Origin: Gordionus sp. m RMFG-2023
Taxonomy: Eukaryota > Nematomorpha > Gordioida > Chordodea > Parachordodidae
Assembly: GCF_954871325.1 (NCBI RefSeq)
Contig: NC_088778.1
Location: forward strand, 18,193,666-18,257,665
Length of the DNA: 64,000 bases
Reading direction: 5' to 3'
Shown: piece by piece, positions 47,430-61,100 of the stretch
Position numbering within the stretch: the first letter of the stretch is position 1
How the letters are laid out: each line of letters starts with the position of its first letter
Made by a program: the position numbers and the translations under genes
Notes under the pieces: model-generated
Seen by the model: only the letters and a program-made list of their open reading frames with translations
The model's database searches: none
Told to the model about the DNA's origin: nothing

Positions 47430-48320
47430 ATATAAAAAATAATATATCGAAATTTATAAAAAAATAATTAAAATTCTTAAGGGCTATATAATTTTTAAAA
47501 ATTTAAATCTCCGCATCGCCACCAGCCTCCAAATAAAAAATAATTATTTTATATTTAAAAATATTTACCCCCTAATTCTATAAAGGTTTGGTTCATACTC
47601 TTCCGAGGTTAACATCAAGAGAAAACTCATTAGAATATCCTGATGAAATCAGTAATAATAAAATATGTTAGATTTAAATATATATTATTGTAACTCTTAA
47701 ATTTTTTAAAGGTTTAATTCAAAATTTATAAAAAAAATTAATAATTTTCAGAAAATTTAAACCTCTGCATCGCCACCAGCCTCCAAATAAAAAATCATTA
47801 TATATTTAAATATATTTACTTCCTAATTTTATAGAGGTTTGGTTCATACGCTTCCGACATCAAGCGAAAAATCATTGATAGAATATGATCCTGATGAAAT
47901 CAGTAATAATAAAATATGCTAGAATTAATATATAAATTGTAACTCCTAATTTTTTTAAAGATTTAATTCAAAATTATCGAAATTAATAAATTTTTTTTAT
48001 AATTTTCAGAATATTTAAACTTCTGCATCGCCACCAGCCTCCAAATAAAAAATCATTATATTTAAATATATTTACCCCCTAATTCTATAAAGGTTTGGTT
48101 CATATTCTTCCGAGGTTATCATCAAGCGAAAACTCATTGATAGAATCTGATCCTGATGAAATCAGTAATAATAAAATATGTCAGAATTAATATATAATAG
48201 TAATTCCTAAAATTTTTTAAAGGTTTTATTCAAAGTGTTACACCAAGCTCACCGTTAAATGATAACTTATTGATCGATTCTAATCCCGATGAAATGAGTA
48301 AAAAATGAATGATAATAAAT
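47430..48320 (+). repeat. ~255-bp tandem modules downstream of the integrase region
   Basis: Three near-identical units and a partial fourth share CTGCATCGCCACCAGCCTCC (47509, 47763, 48020), AAAGGTTTGGTTCATA (47583, 47834, 48089) and GATGAAATCAGTAATAATAA (47642, 47896, 48155; a variant at 48289). The last motif reads DEISNN or DEMSK and resembles the EEMSK end of the integrase frame at 47390-47413. The units may therefore be tandem duplications of the element's end. Confidence 0.85.
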
Positions 48321-49142
48321 ATTGTAAACTTAAAATTAAAAGGTTTAATTTAAAATTCTATTTAAAGTTCATCATATAATGTCAATGGATTGATAAATTA
48401 TTCTTTTATCTGATGAATATAATAAATTTAATGAATATTTTACTAACTCTAGCCTACTAATTTAACTCTTCATTTTTATATTTTATTTTAAACCAGATTT
48501 CCCCAGTGTTTCAAATTCAACATATACAAATACTTTATTTCTTCTTTATAACCAGAATAGTAGTAATACTCCTGAAGCATTGGCGTACGCAGCGGGGGGG
48601 GGGGCAGGGGGACAAATCAGCCCCCAAAGCCAAAAAATGCAGATGCCGGATATATTTTTCAAAAATATTATTGTTTTATTAATTTATATTTGTTAATATT
48701 TATTCGTATCTCATATTAAATATATATTATATTACATTTATTATCACATTCATAAGTTATTTTATCAATTAATTTCGATTTCAAGTTTTCCGGCGTAATA
48801 TTTACTTATTATTTTTAAATTTTTAGTGGCGTAATATTTATCTACCATTTTCAAATTTCTAGTCAAATAATAATTATTTCTGAAACTTCTGGTCCAACAG
48901 GGAAAAAGAAATTTCAACCTTGTCCAACGAGATAGAGCCTCTTCCATCAAGCACTAACAGCTATTAAGGAGTTAGAAGAGCCAATTATTTGCTATTACTG
49001 AAATATTACAATGGCCTGAAAGAAATATTTCCTCAGAAGCAAGAAAATTATTGGATTCAATGCTTATTCCAAATTTTATTTCTCATTAGAATGTATTATT
49101 TAATTATACAACTATTTTAAGTATTACTTTTCAAAAACATGA
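48321..49142. other. Spacer before the assembly gap
   Basis: GGCGTACGCAGC followed by a G-run (48585-48607) looks like the end of an unidentified DNA transposon. Around 49000-49090 a short reading (WPERNISSEARKLLDSM) is open but not assigned. No gene is called. Confidence 0.45.
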
Positions 49143-49152
49143 NNNNNNNNNN
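49143..49152. other. Assembly gap (10 N)
   Basis: Ten N bases separate the transposon-rich region from the satellite. The round length suggests a scaffold join of unknown true size. Confidence 0.98.
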
Positions 49153-52100
49153 AACCCTAACACAATGATTTAACCCTTAATATCTCTTGAGTTTTTTTAT
49201 ATTTTTAAAATCCCTTGTAAGGGATTTATTATATTTTCGCGTGATAAGCATTTTTACGTATGTTTCAAATATTTATATAAAAAACACTTTAATATATACT
49301 TTATGAACTTATAAAAATAATTTTAAAATAATCTTATTATATTCTATATATTTAATACTAATACTAACCCTAAATCTAACACTAACCATACCATAACTTT
49401 AACTCTTTAACCCTAACCCTAACCCAATGATTTAACCATTAATATCCCTTGATTTTTTTATATTTTTAAAATCCCTTGAAAGGATTTTATTATATTTTCA
49501 CGTGATTAGCATTTTTACGTATGTTTCACATATATATATAAAAAACACTTTAATATATACTTTATGAACTTAAAAAAATAATTTTAAAATATTCTTATTA
49601 TATTCTATATATTTAATACTAATACTAACCCTAAATCTAACACTAACCCTAACCCTAACCCTAACACTAACCATAATCATAACTTTAACTCTTTAACCCT
49701 AACCCTAACCCAATGATTTAACCATTAATATCTCTTGATTTTTTTATATTTTTAAAATCCCTTGAAAGGATTTTATTATATTTTCACGTGATAAGCATTT
49801 TTACTAATGTTTCAAATATATATATAAAAAACACTTTAATATATACTTTATGAACTTAAAAAAATAACTTTAAAATAATCTTATTATATTCTATATATTT
49901 AATACTAATACTAACCCTAAATCTAACAATAACCCTAACCCTAACCATAACCTTAACTCTTTAACCCTAACCCTAACCCAATGATTTAACCATTAATATC
50001 CCTTGATTTTTTTATATTTTTAAAATCCCTTGAAAGGATTTTATTATATTTTCACGTGATAAGCATTTTTACGTATGTTTCACATATATATATAAAAAAC
50101 ACTTTAATATATACTTTATGAACTTAAAAAAATAATTTTAAAATATTCTTATAATATTCTAAATATTTAATACTAATACTAACCCTAAATCTAACACTAA
50201 CCATAACCATAACTTTAACTATTTAACCCTAACCCTAACCCAATGATTTAACCATTAATATCCCTTGATTTTTTTATATTTTTAAAATCCCTTGATAGGA
50301 TTTTATAATATTTTCACGTGATTAGCATTTTTACGTATGTTTCACATATATATATAAAAAACTCTTTAATATATACTTTATGAACTTAAAGAAATAATTT
50401 TAAAATATTCTTATTATATTCTATATATTTAATACTATTACTAACCCTAAATCTAACACTAACCCTAACCCTAACCTTAACTCTCTAACCCTAACCCTAA
50501 CATAATGATTTAACCCTTAATATCTCTTGAGTTTTTTTATATTTTTAAAATCCCTTGTAAGGGATTTATTATATTTTCACGTGATAAGCATTTTTACTAA
50601 TGTTTCACATATATATATAAAAAACACTTTAATATATACTTTATGAACTTAAAAAAATAATTTTAAAATATTCTTATTATATTCTATATATTTAATACTA
50701 ATACTAACCCTAAATCTAACACTAACCCTAACCCTAACCCTAACACTAACCCTAACCCTAACATTAACTCTCTAACCCTAACCCTAACATAATGATTTAA
50801 CCCTTAATATCTCTTGAGTTTTTTTATATTTTTAAAATCCCTTGTAAGGGATTTATTATATTTTCACGTGATAAGCATTTTTACGTATGTTTTACATATA
50901 TATATAAAAAACACTTTTATATATACATTATGAACTTAAAAAAATATTTTTAAAATATTCTTATTATATTCTATATATTTAATACTAATACTAACCCTAA
51001 ATCTAACACTAACCCTAACCCTAACACTAACCCTAACCCTAACCTTAACTCTCTAACCCTATCCCTTACCCAATGATTTAACCATTAATATCCCTTGAGT
51101 TTTTTTATATTTTTAAAATCCCTTGAAAGGATTTTATTATATTTTCACGTGATAAGCATTTTTACGTATGTTTCACATATATATATAAAAAACTCTTTAA
51201 TATATACTTTATGAACTTAAAGAAATAATTTTAAAATATTCTTATTATATTCTATATATTTAATACTAATACTAACCCTAAATCTAACACTAACCCTAAC
51301 CCTAACCCTAACACTAACCATAATCATAACTTTAACTCTTTAACCCTAACCCTAACCCAATGATTTAACCATTAATATCTCTTGATTTTTTTATATTTTT
51401 AAAATCCCTTGAAAGGATTTTATTATATTTTCACGTGATAAGCATTTTTACTAATGTTTCACATATATATATAAAAAACACTTTAATATATACTTTATGA
51501 ACTTAAAAAAATAATTTTAAAATATTCTTATTATATTCTATATATTTAATACTAATACTAACCCTAAATCTAACACTAACCCTAACCCTAACCCTAACAC
51601 TAACCCTAACCCTAACATTAACTCTCTAACCCTAACCCTAACATAATGATTTAACCCTTAATATCTCTTGAGTTTTTTTATATTTTTAAAATCCCTTGTA
51701 AGGGATTTATTATATTTTCACGTGATAAGCATTTTTACGTATGTTTTACATATATATATAAAAAACACTTTTATATATACATTATGAACTTAAAAAAATA
51801 TTTTTAAAATATTCTTATTATATTCTATATATTTAATACTAATACTAACCCTAAATCTAACACTAACCCTAACCCTAACCCTAACACTAACCCTAACCCT
51901 AACCTTAACTCTCTAACCTTAACCCTTACCCAATGATTTAACCATTAATATCCCTTGAGTTTTTTTATATTTTTAAAATCCCTTGAAAGGATTTTATTAT
52001 ATTTTCACGTGATAAGCATTTTTACGTATGTTTCACATATATATATAAAAAACTCTTTAATATATACTTTATGAACTTAAAGAAATAATTTTAAAATATT

Positions 52101-55100
52101 CTTATTATATTCTATATATTTAATACTATTACTAACCCTAAATCTAACACTAACCCTAACCCTAACCTTAACTCTCTAACCCTAACCCTAACACAATGAT
52201 TTAACCCTTAATATCTCTTGAGTTTTTTTATATTTTTAAAATCCCTTGTAAGGGATTTATTATATTTTCGCGTGATAAGCATTTTTACGTATGTTTCAAA
52301 TATTTATATAAAAAACACTTTAATATATACTTTATGAACTTATAAAAATAATTTTAAAATAATCTTATTATATTCTATATATTTAATACTAATACTAACC
52401 CTAAATCTAACACTAACCATACCATAACTTTAACTCTTTAACCCTAACCCTAACCCAATGATTTAACCATTAATATCCCTTGATTTTTTTATATTTTTAA
52501 AATCCCTTGAAAGGATTTTATTATATTTTCACGTGATTAGCATTTTTACGTATGTTTCACATATATATATAAAAAACACTTTATATACTTTATGAACTTA
52601 AAAAAATAATTTTAAAATATTCTTATTATATTCTATATATTTAATACTAATACTAACCCTAAATCTAACACTAACCCTAACCCTAACCCTAACACTAACC
52701 ATAATCATAACTTTAACTCTTTAACCCTAACCCTAACCCAATGATTTAACCATTAATATCTCTTGATTTTTTTATATTTTTAAAATCACTTGAAAGGATT
52801 TTATTATATTTTCACGTGATTAGCATTTTTACGTATGTTTCACATATATATAAAAAACACTTTAATATATACTTTATGAACTTAAAAAAATAATTTTAAA
52901 ATATTCTTATTATATTCTATATATTTAATACTAATACTAACCCTAAATCTAACACTAACCCTAACCCTAACCCTAACACTAACCATAATCATAACTTTAA
53001 CTCTTTAACCCTAACCCTAACCCAATGATTTAACCATTAATATCTCTTGATTTTTTTATATTTTTAAAATCCCTTGAAAGGATTTTATTATATTTTCACG
53101 TGATAAGCATTTTTACTAATGTTTCACATATATATATAAAAAACACTTTAATATATACTTTATGAACTTAAAAAAATAATTTTAAAATATTCTTATTATA
53201 TTCTATATATTTAATACTAATACTAACCCTAAATCTAACACTAACCCTAACCCTAACCCTAACACTAACCCTAACCCTAACATTAACTCTCTAACCCTAA
53301 CCCTAACATAATGATTTAACCCTTAATATCTCTTGAGTTTTTTTATATTTTTAAAATCCCTTGTAAGGGATTTATTATATTTTCACGTGATAAGCATTTT
53401 TACGTATGTTTTACATATATATATAAAAAACACTTTTATATATACATTATGAACTTAAAAAAATATTTTTAAAATATTCTTATTATATTCTATATATTTA
53501 ATACTAATACTAACCCTAAATCTAACACTAACCCTAACCCTAACCCTAACACTAACCCTAACCCTAACCTTAACTCTCTAACCTTAACCCTTACCCAATG
53601 ATTTAACCATTAATATCCCTTGAGTTTTTTTATATTTTTAAAATCCCTTGAAAGGATTTTATTATATTTTCACGTGATAAGCATTTTTACGTATGTTTCA
53701 CATATATATATAAAAAACTCTTTAATATATACTTTATGAACTTAAAGAAATAATTTTAAAATATTCTTATTATATTCTATATATTTAATACTATTACTAA
53801 CCCTAAATCTAACACTAACCCTAACCCTAACCTTAACTCTCTAACCCTAACCCTAACACAATGATTTAACCCTTAATATCTCTTGAGTTTTTTTATATTT
53901 TTAAAATCCCTTGTAAGGGATTTATTATATTTTCGCGTGATAAGCATTTTTACGTATGTTTCAAATATTTATATAAAAAACACTTTAATATATACTTTAT
54001 GAACTTATAAAAATAATTTTAAAATAATCTTATTATATTCTATATATTTAATACTAATACTAACCCTAAATCTAACACTAACCATACCATAACTTTAACT
54101 CTTTAACCCTAACCCTAACCCAATGATTTAACCATTAATATCCCTTGATTTTTTTATATTTTTAAAATCCCTTGAAAGGATTTTATTATATTTTCACGTG
54201 ATTAGCATTTTTACGTATGTTTCACATATATATATAAAAAACACTTTAACTTTATGAACTTAAAAAAATAATTTTAAAATATTCTTATTATATTCTATAT
54301 ATTTAATACTAATACTAACCCTAAATCTAACACTAACCCTAACCCTAACCCTAACACTAACCATAATCATAACTTTAACTCTTTAACCCTAACCCTAACC
54401 CAATGATTTAACCATTAATATCTCTTGATTTTTTTATATTTTTAAAATCCCTTGAAAGGATTTTATTATATTTTCACGTGATAAGCATTTTTACTAATGT
54501 TTCAAATATATATATAAAAAACACTTTAATATATACTTTATGAACTTAAAAAAATAACTTTAAAATAATCTTATTATATTCTATATATTTAATACTAATA
54601 CTAACCCTAAATCTAACAATAACCCTAACCCTAACCATAACCTTAACTCTTTAACCCTAACCCTAACCCAATGATTTAACCATTAATATCCCTTGATTTT
54701 TTTATATTTTTAAAATCCCTTGAAAGGATTTTATTATATTTTCACGTGATAAGCATTTTTACGTATGTTTCACATATATATATAAAAAACACTTTAATAT
54801 ATACTTTATGAACTTAAAAAAATAATTTTAAAATATTCTTATAATATTCTAAATATTTAATACTAATACTAACCCTAAATCTAACACTAACCATAACCAT
54901 AACTTTAACTATTTAACCCTAACCCTAACCCAATGATTTAACCATTAATATCCCTTGATTTTTTTATATTTTTAAAATCCCTTGATAGGATTTTATAATA
55001 TTTTCACGTGATTAGCATTTTTACGTATGTTTCACATATATATATAAAAAACTCTTTAATATATACTTTATGAACTTAAAGAAATAATTTTAAAATATTC

Positions 55101-58100
55101 TTATTATATTCTATATATTTAATACTATTACTAACCCTAAATCTAACACTAACCCTAACCCTAACCTTAACTCTCTAACCCTAACCCTAACATAATGATT
55201 TAACCCTTAATATCTCTTGAGTTTTTTTATATTTTTAAAATCCCTTGTAAGGGATTTATTATATTTTCACGTGATAAGCATTTTTACTAATGTTTCACAT
55301 ATATATATAAAAAACACTTTAATATATACTTTATGAACTTAAAAAAATAATTTTAAAATATTCTTATTATATTCTATATATTTAATACTAATACTAACCC
55401 TAAATCTAACACTAACCCTAACCCTAACCCTAACACTAACCCTAACCCTAACATTAACTCTCTAACCCTAACCCTAACATAATGATTTAACCCTTAATAT
55501 CTCTTGAGTTTTTTTATATTTTTAAAATCCCTTGTAAGGGATTTATTATATTTTCACGTGATAAGCATTTTTACGTATGTTTTACATATATATATAAAAA
55601 ACACTTTTATATATACATTATGAACTTAAAAAAATATTTTTAAAATATTCTTATTATATTCTATATATTTAATACTAATACTAACCCTAAATCTAACACT
55701 AACCCTAACCCTAACACTAACCCTAACCCTAACCTTAACTCTCTAACCCTATCCCTTACCCAATGATTTAACCATTAATATCCCTTGAGTTTTTTTATAT
55801 TTTTAAAATCCCTTGAAAGGATTTTATTATATTTTCACGTGATAAGCATTTTTACGTATGTTTCACATATATATATAAAAAACTCTTTAATATATACTTT
55901 ATGAACTTAAAGAAATAATTTTAAAATATTCTTATTATATTCTATATATTTAATACTATTACTAACCCTAAATCTAACACTAACCCTAACCCTAACCTTA
56001 ACTCTCTAACCCTAACCCTAACACAATGATTTAACCCTTAATATCTCTTGAGTTTTTTTATATTTTTAAAATCCCTTGTAAGGGATTTATTATATTTTCG
56101 CGTGATAAGCATTTTTACGTATGTTTCAAATATTTATATAAAAAACACTTTAATATATACTTTATGAACTTATAAAAATAATTTTAAAATAATCTTATTA
56201 TATTCTATATATTTAATACTAATACTAACCCTAAATCTAACACTAACCATAACCATAACTTTAACTCTTTAACCCTAACCCTAACCCAATGATTTAACCA
56301 TTAATATCCCTTGATTTTTTTATATTTTTAAAATCCCTTGAAAGGATTTTATTATATTTTCACGTGATTAGCATTTTTACGTATGTTTCACATATATATA
56401 TAAAAAACACTTTAATATATACTTTATGAACTTAAAAAAATAATTTTAAAATATTCTTATAATATTCTAAATATTTAATACTAATACTAACCCTAAATCT
56501 AACACTAACCATAACCATAACTTTAACTATTTAACCCTAACCCTAACCCAATGATTTAACCATTAATATCCCTTGATTTTTTTATATTTTTAAAATCCCT
56601 TGATAGGATTTTATAATATTTTCACGTGATTAGCATTTTTACGTATGTTTCACATATATATATAAAAAACACTTTAATATATACTTTATGAACTTAAAAA
56701 AATAATTTTAAAATATTCTTATTATATTCTATATATTTAATACTAATACTAACCCTAAATCTAACACTAACCCTAACCCTAACCCTAACACTAACCCTAA
56801 CCCTAACATTAACTCTCTAACCCTAACCCTAACCCAATGATTTAACCATTAATATCTCTTGATTTTTTTATATTTTTAAAATCCCTTGAAAGGATTTTAT
56901 TATATTTTCACGTGATAAGCATTTTTACTAATGTTTCAAATATATATATAAAAAACACTTTAATATATACTTTATGAACTTAAAAAAATAACTTTAAAAT
57001 AATCTTATTATATTCTATATATTTAATACTAATACTAACCCTAAATCTAACAATAACCCTAACCCTAACCATAACCTTAACTCTTTAACCCTAACCCTAA
57101 CCCAATGATTTAACCATTAATATCCCTTGATTTTTTTATATTTTTAAAATCCCTTGAAAGGATTTTATTATATTTTCACGTGATAAGCATTTTTACGTAT
57201 GTTTCACATATATATATAAAAAACACTTTAATATATACTTTATGAACTTAAAAAAATAATTTTAAAATATTCTTATAATATTCTAAATATTTAATACTAA
57301 TACTAACCCTAAATCTAACACTAACCATAACCATAACTTTAACTATTTAACCCTAACCCTAACCCAATGATTTAACCATTAATATCCCTTGATTTTTTTA
57401 TATTTTTAAAATCCCTTGATAGGATTTTATAATATTTTCACGTGATTAGCATTTTTACGTATGTTTCACATATATATATAAAAAACTCTTTAATATATAC
57501 TTTATGAACTTAAAGAAATAATTTTAAAATATTCTTATTATATTCTATATATTTAATACTATTACTAACCCTAAATCTAACACTAACCCTAACCCTAACC
57601 TTAACTCTCTAACCCTAACCCTAACATAATGATTTAACCCTTAATATCTCTTGAGTTTTTTTATATTTTTAAAATCCCTTGTAAGGGATTTATTATATTT
57701 TCACGTGATAAGCATTTTTACTAATGTTTCACATATATATATAAAAAACACTTTAATATATACTTTATGAACTTAAAAAAATAATTTTAAAATATTCTTA
57801 TTATATTCTATATATTTAATACTAATACTAACCCTAAATCTAACACTAACCCTAACCCTAACCCTAACACTAACCCTAACCCTAACATTAACTCTCTAAC
57901 CCTAACCCTAACATAATGATTTAACCCTTAATATCTCTTGAGTTTTTTTATATTTTTAAAATCCCTTGTAAGGGATTTATTATATTTTCACGTGATAAGC
58001 ATTTTTACGTATGTTTTACATATATATATAAAAAACACTTTTATATATACATTATGAACTTAAAAAAATATTTTTAAAATATTCTTATTATATTCTATAT

Positions 58101-61100
58101 ATTTAATACTAATACTAACCCTAAATCTAACACTAACCCTAACCCTAACCCTAACACTAACCCTAACCCTAACCTTAACTCTCTAACCCTATCCCTTACC
58201 CAATGATTTAACCATTAATATCCCTTGAGTTTTTTTATATTTTTAAAATCCCTTGAAAGGATTTTATTATATTTTCACGTGATAAGCATTTTTACGTATG
58301 TTTCACATATATATATAAAAAACTCTTTAATATATACTTTATGAACTTAAAGAAATAATTTTAAAATATTCTTATTATATTCTATATATTTAATACTATT
58401 ACTAACCCTAAATCTAACACTAACCCTAACCCTAACCTTAACTCTCTAACCCTAACCCTAACATAATGATTTAACCCTTAATATCTCTTGAGTTTTTTTA
58501 TATTTTTAAAATCCCTTGTAAGGGATTTATTATATTTTCACGTGATAAGCATTTTTACTAATGTTTCACATATATATATAAAAAACACTTTAATATATAC
58601 TTTATGAACTTAAAAAAATAATTTTAAAATATTCTTATTATATTCTATATATTTAATACTAATACTAACCCTAAATCTAACACTAACCCTAACCCTAACC
58701 CTAACACTAACCCTAACCCTAACATTAACTCTCTAACCCTAACCCTAACATAATGATTTAACCCTTAATATCTCTTGAGTTTTTTTATATTTTTAAAATC
58801 CCTTGTAAGGGATTTATTATATTTTCACGTGATAAGCATTTTTACGTATGTTTTACATATATATATAAAAAACACTTTTATATATACATTATGAACTTAA
58901 AAAAATATTTTTAAAATATTCTTATTATATTCTATATATTTAATACTAATACTAACCCTAAATCTAACACTAACCCTAACCCTAACCCTAACACTAACCA
59001 TAATCATAACTTTAACTCTTTAACCCTAACCCTAACCCAATGATTTAACCATTAATATCTCTTGATTTTTTTATATTTTTAAAATCCCTTGAAAGGATTT
59101 TATTATATTTTCACGTGATTAGCATTTTTACGTATGTTTCACATATATATATAAAAAACACTTTAATATATACTTTATGAACTTAAAAAAATAATTTAAA
59201 AATATTCTTATTATATTCTATATATTTAATACTAATACTAACCCTAAATCTAACACTAACCCTAACCCTAACCCTAACACTAACCCTAACCCTAACCTTA
59301 ACTCTCTAACCCTAACCCTAACCCAATGATTTAACCATTAATATCCCTTGAGTTTTTTTATATTTTTAAAATCCCTTGTAAGGGATTTATTATATTTTCG
59401 CGTGATAAGCATTTTTACGTATGTTTCAAATATATATATAAAAAACACTTTAATATATACTTTATGAACTTATAAAAATAATTTTAAAATAATCTTATTA
59501 TATTCTATATATTTAATACTAATACTAACCCTAAATCTAACACTAACCATAACCATAACCTTAACTCTTTAACCCTAACCCTAACCCAATGATTTAACCA
59601 TTAATATCCCTAGATTTTTTTATATTTTTAAAATCCCTTGAAAGGATTTTATTATATTTTCACGTGATAAGCATTTTTAGTAATGTTTCACATATATATA
59701 TAAAAAACACTTTAATATATACTTTATGAACTTAAAAAAATAATTTTAAAATAATCTTATTATATTCTATATATTTAATACTAATACTAACCCTAAATCT
59801 AACACTAACCCTAACCATAACCTTAACTCTTTAACCCTAACCCAATGATTTAACCATTAATATCCCTTGATTTTTTTATATTTTTAAAATCCCTTGAAAG
59901 GATTTTATTATATTTTCACGTGATAAGCATTTTTACGTATGTTTCACATATATATATAAAAAACACTTTAATATATACTTTATGAACTTAAAAAAATAAT
60001 TTTAAAATATTCTTATTATATTCTATATATTTAATACTAATACTAACCCTAAATCTAACACTAACCCTAACCCTAACCCTAACACTAACCCTAACCCTAA
60101 CCTTAACTCTCTAACCCTAACCCTAACATAATGATTTAACCCTTAATATCTCTTGAGTTTTTTTATATTTTTAAAATCCCTTGAAAGGATTTTATTATAT
60201 TTTCACGTGATAAGCATTTTTACTAATGTTTCACATATATATATAAAAAACACTTTAATATATACTTTATGAACTTAAAAAAATAATTTTAAAATAATCT
60301 TATTATATTCTATATATTTAATACTAATACTAACCCTAAATCTAACACTAACCCTAACCATAACCTTAACTCTTTAACCCTAACCCTAACCCAATGATTT
60401 AACCATTAATATCTCTTGATTTTTTTATATTTTTAAAATCCCTTGAAAGGATTTTATTATATTTTCACGTGATAAGCATTTTTACTAATGTTTCAAATAT
60501 ATATATAAAAAACACTTTAATATATACTTTATGAACTTAAAAAAATAACTTTAAAATAATCTTATTATATTCTATATATTTAATACTAATACTAACCCTA
60601 AATCTAACAATAACCCTAACCCTAACCATAACCTTAACTCTTTAACCCTAACCCTAACCCAATGATTTAACCATTAATATCCCTTGATTTTTTTATATTT
60701 TTAAAATCCCTTGAAAGGATTTTATTATATTTTCACGTGATAAGCATTTTTACGTATGTTTCACATATATATATAAAAAACACTTTAATATATACTTTAT
60801 GAACTTAAAAAAATAATTTTAAAATATTCTTATAATATTCTAAATATTTAATACTAATACTAACCCTAAATCTAACACTAACCATAACCATAACTTTAAC
60901 TATTTAACCCTAACCCTAACCCAATGATTTAACCATTAATATCCCTTGATTTTTTTATATTTTTAAAATCCCTTGATAGGATTTTATAATATTTTCACGT
61001 GATTAGCATTTTTACGTATGTTTCACATATATATATAAAAAACTCTTTAATATATACTTTATGAACTTAAAGAAATAATTTTAAAATATTCTTATTATAT

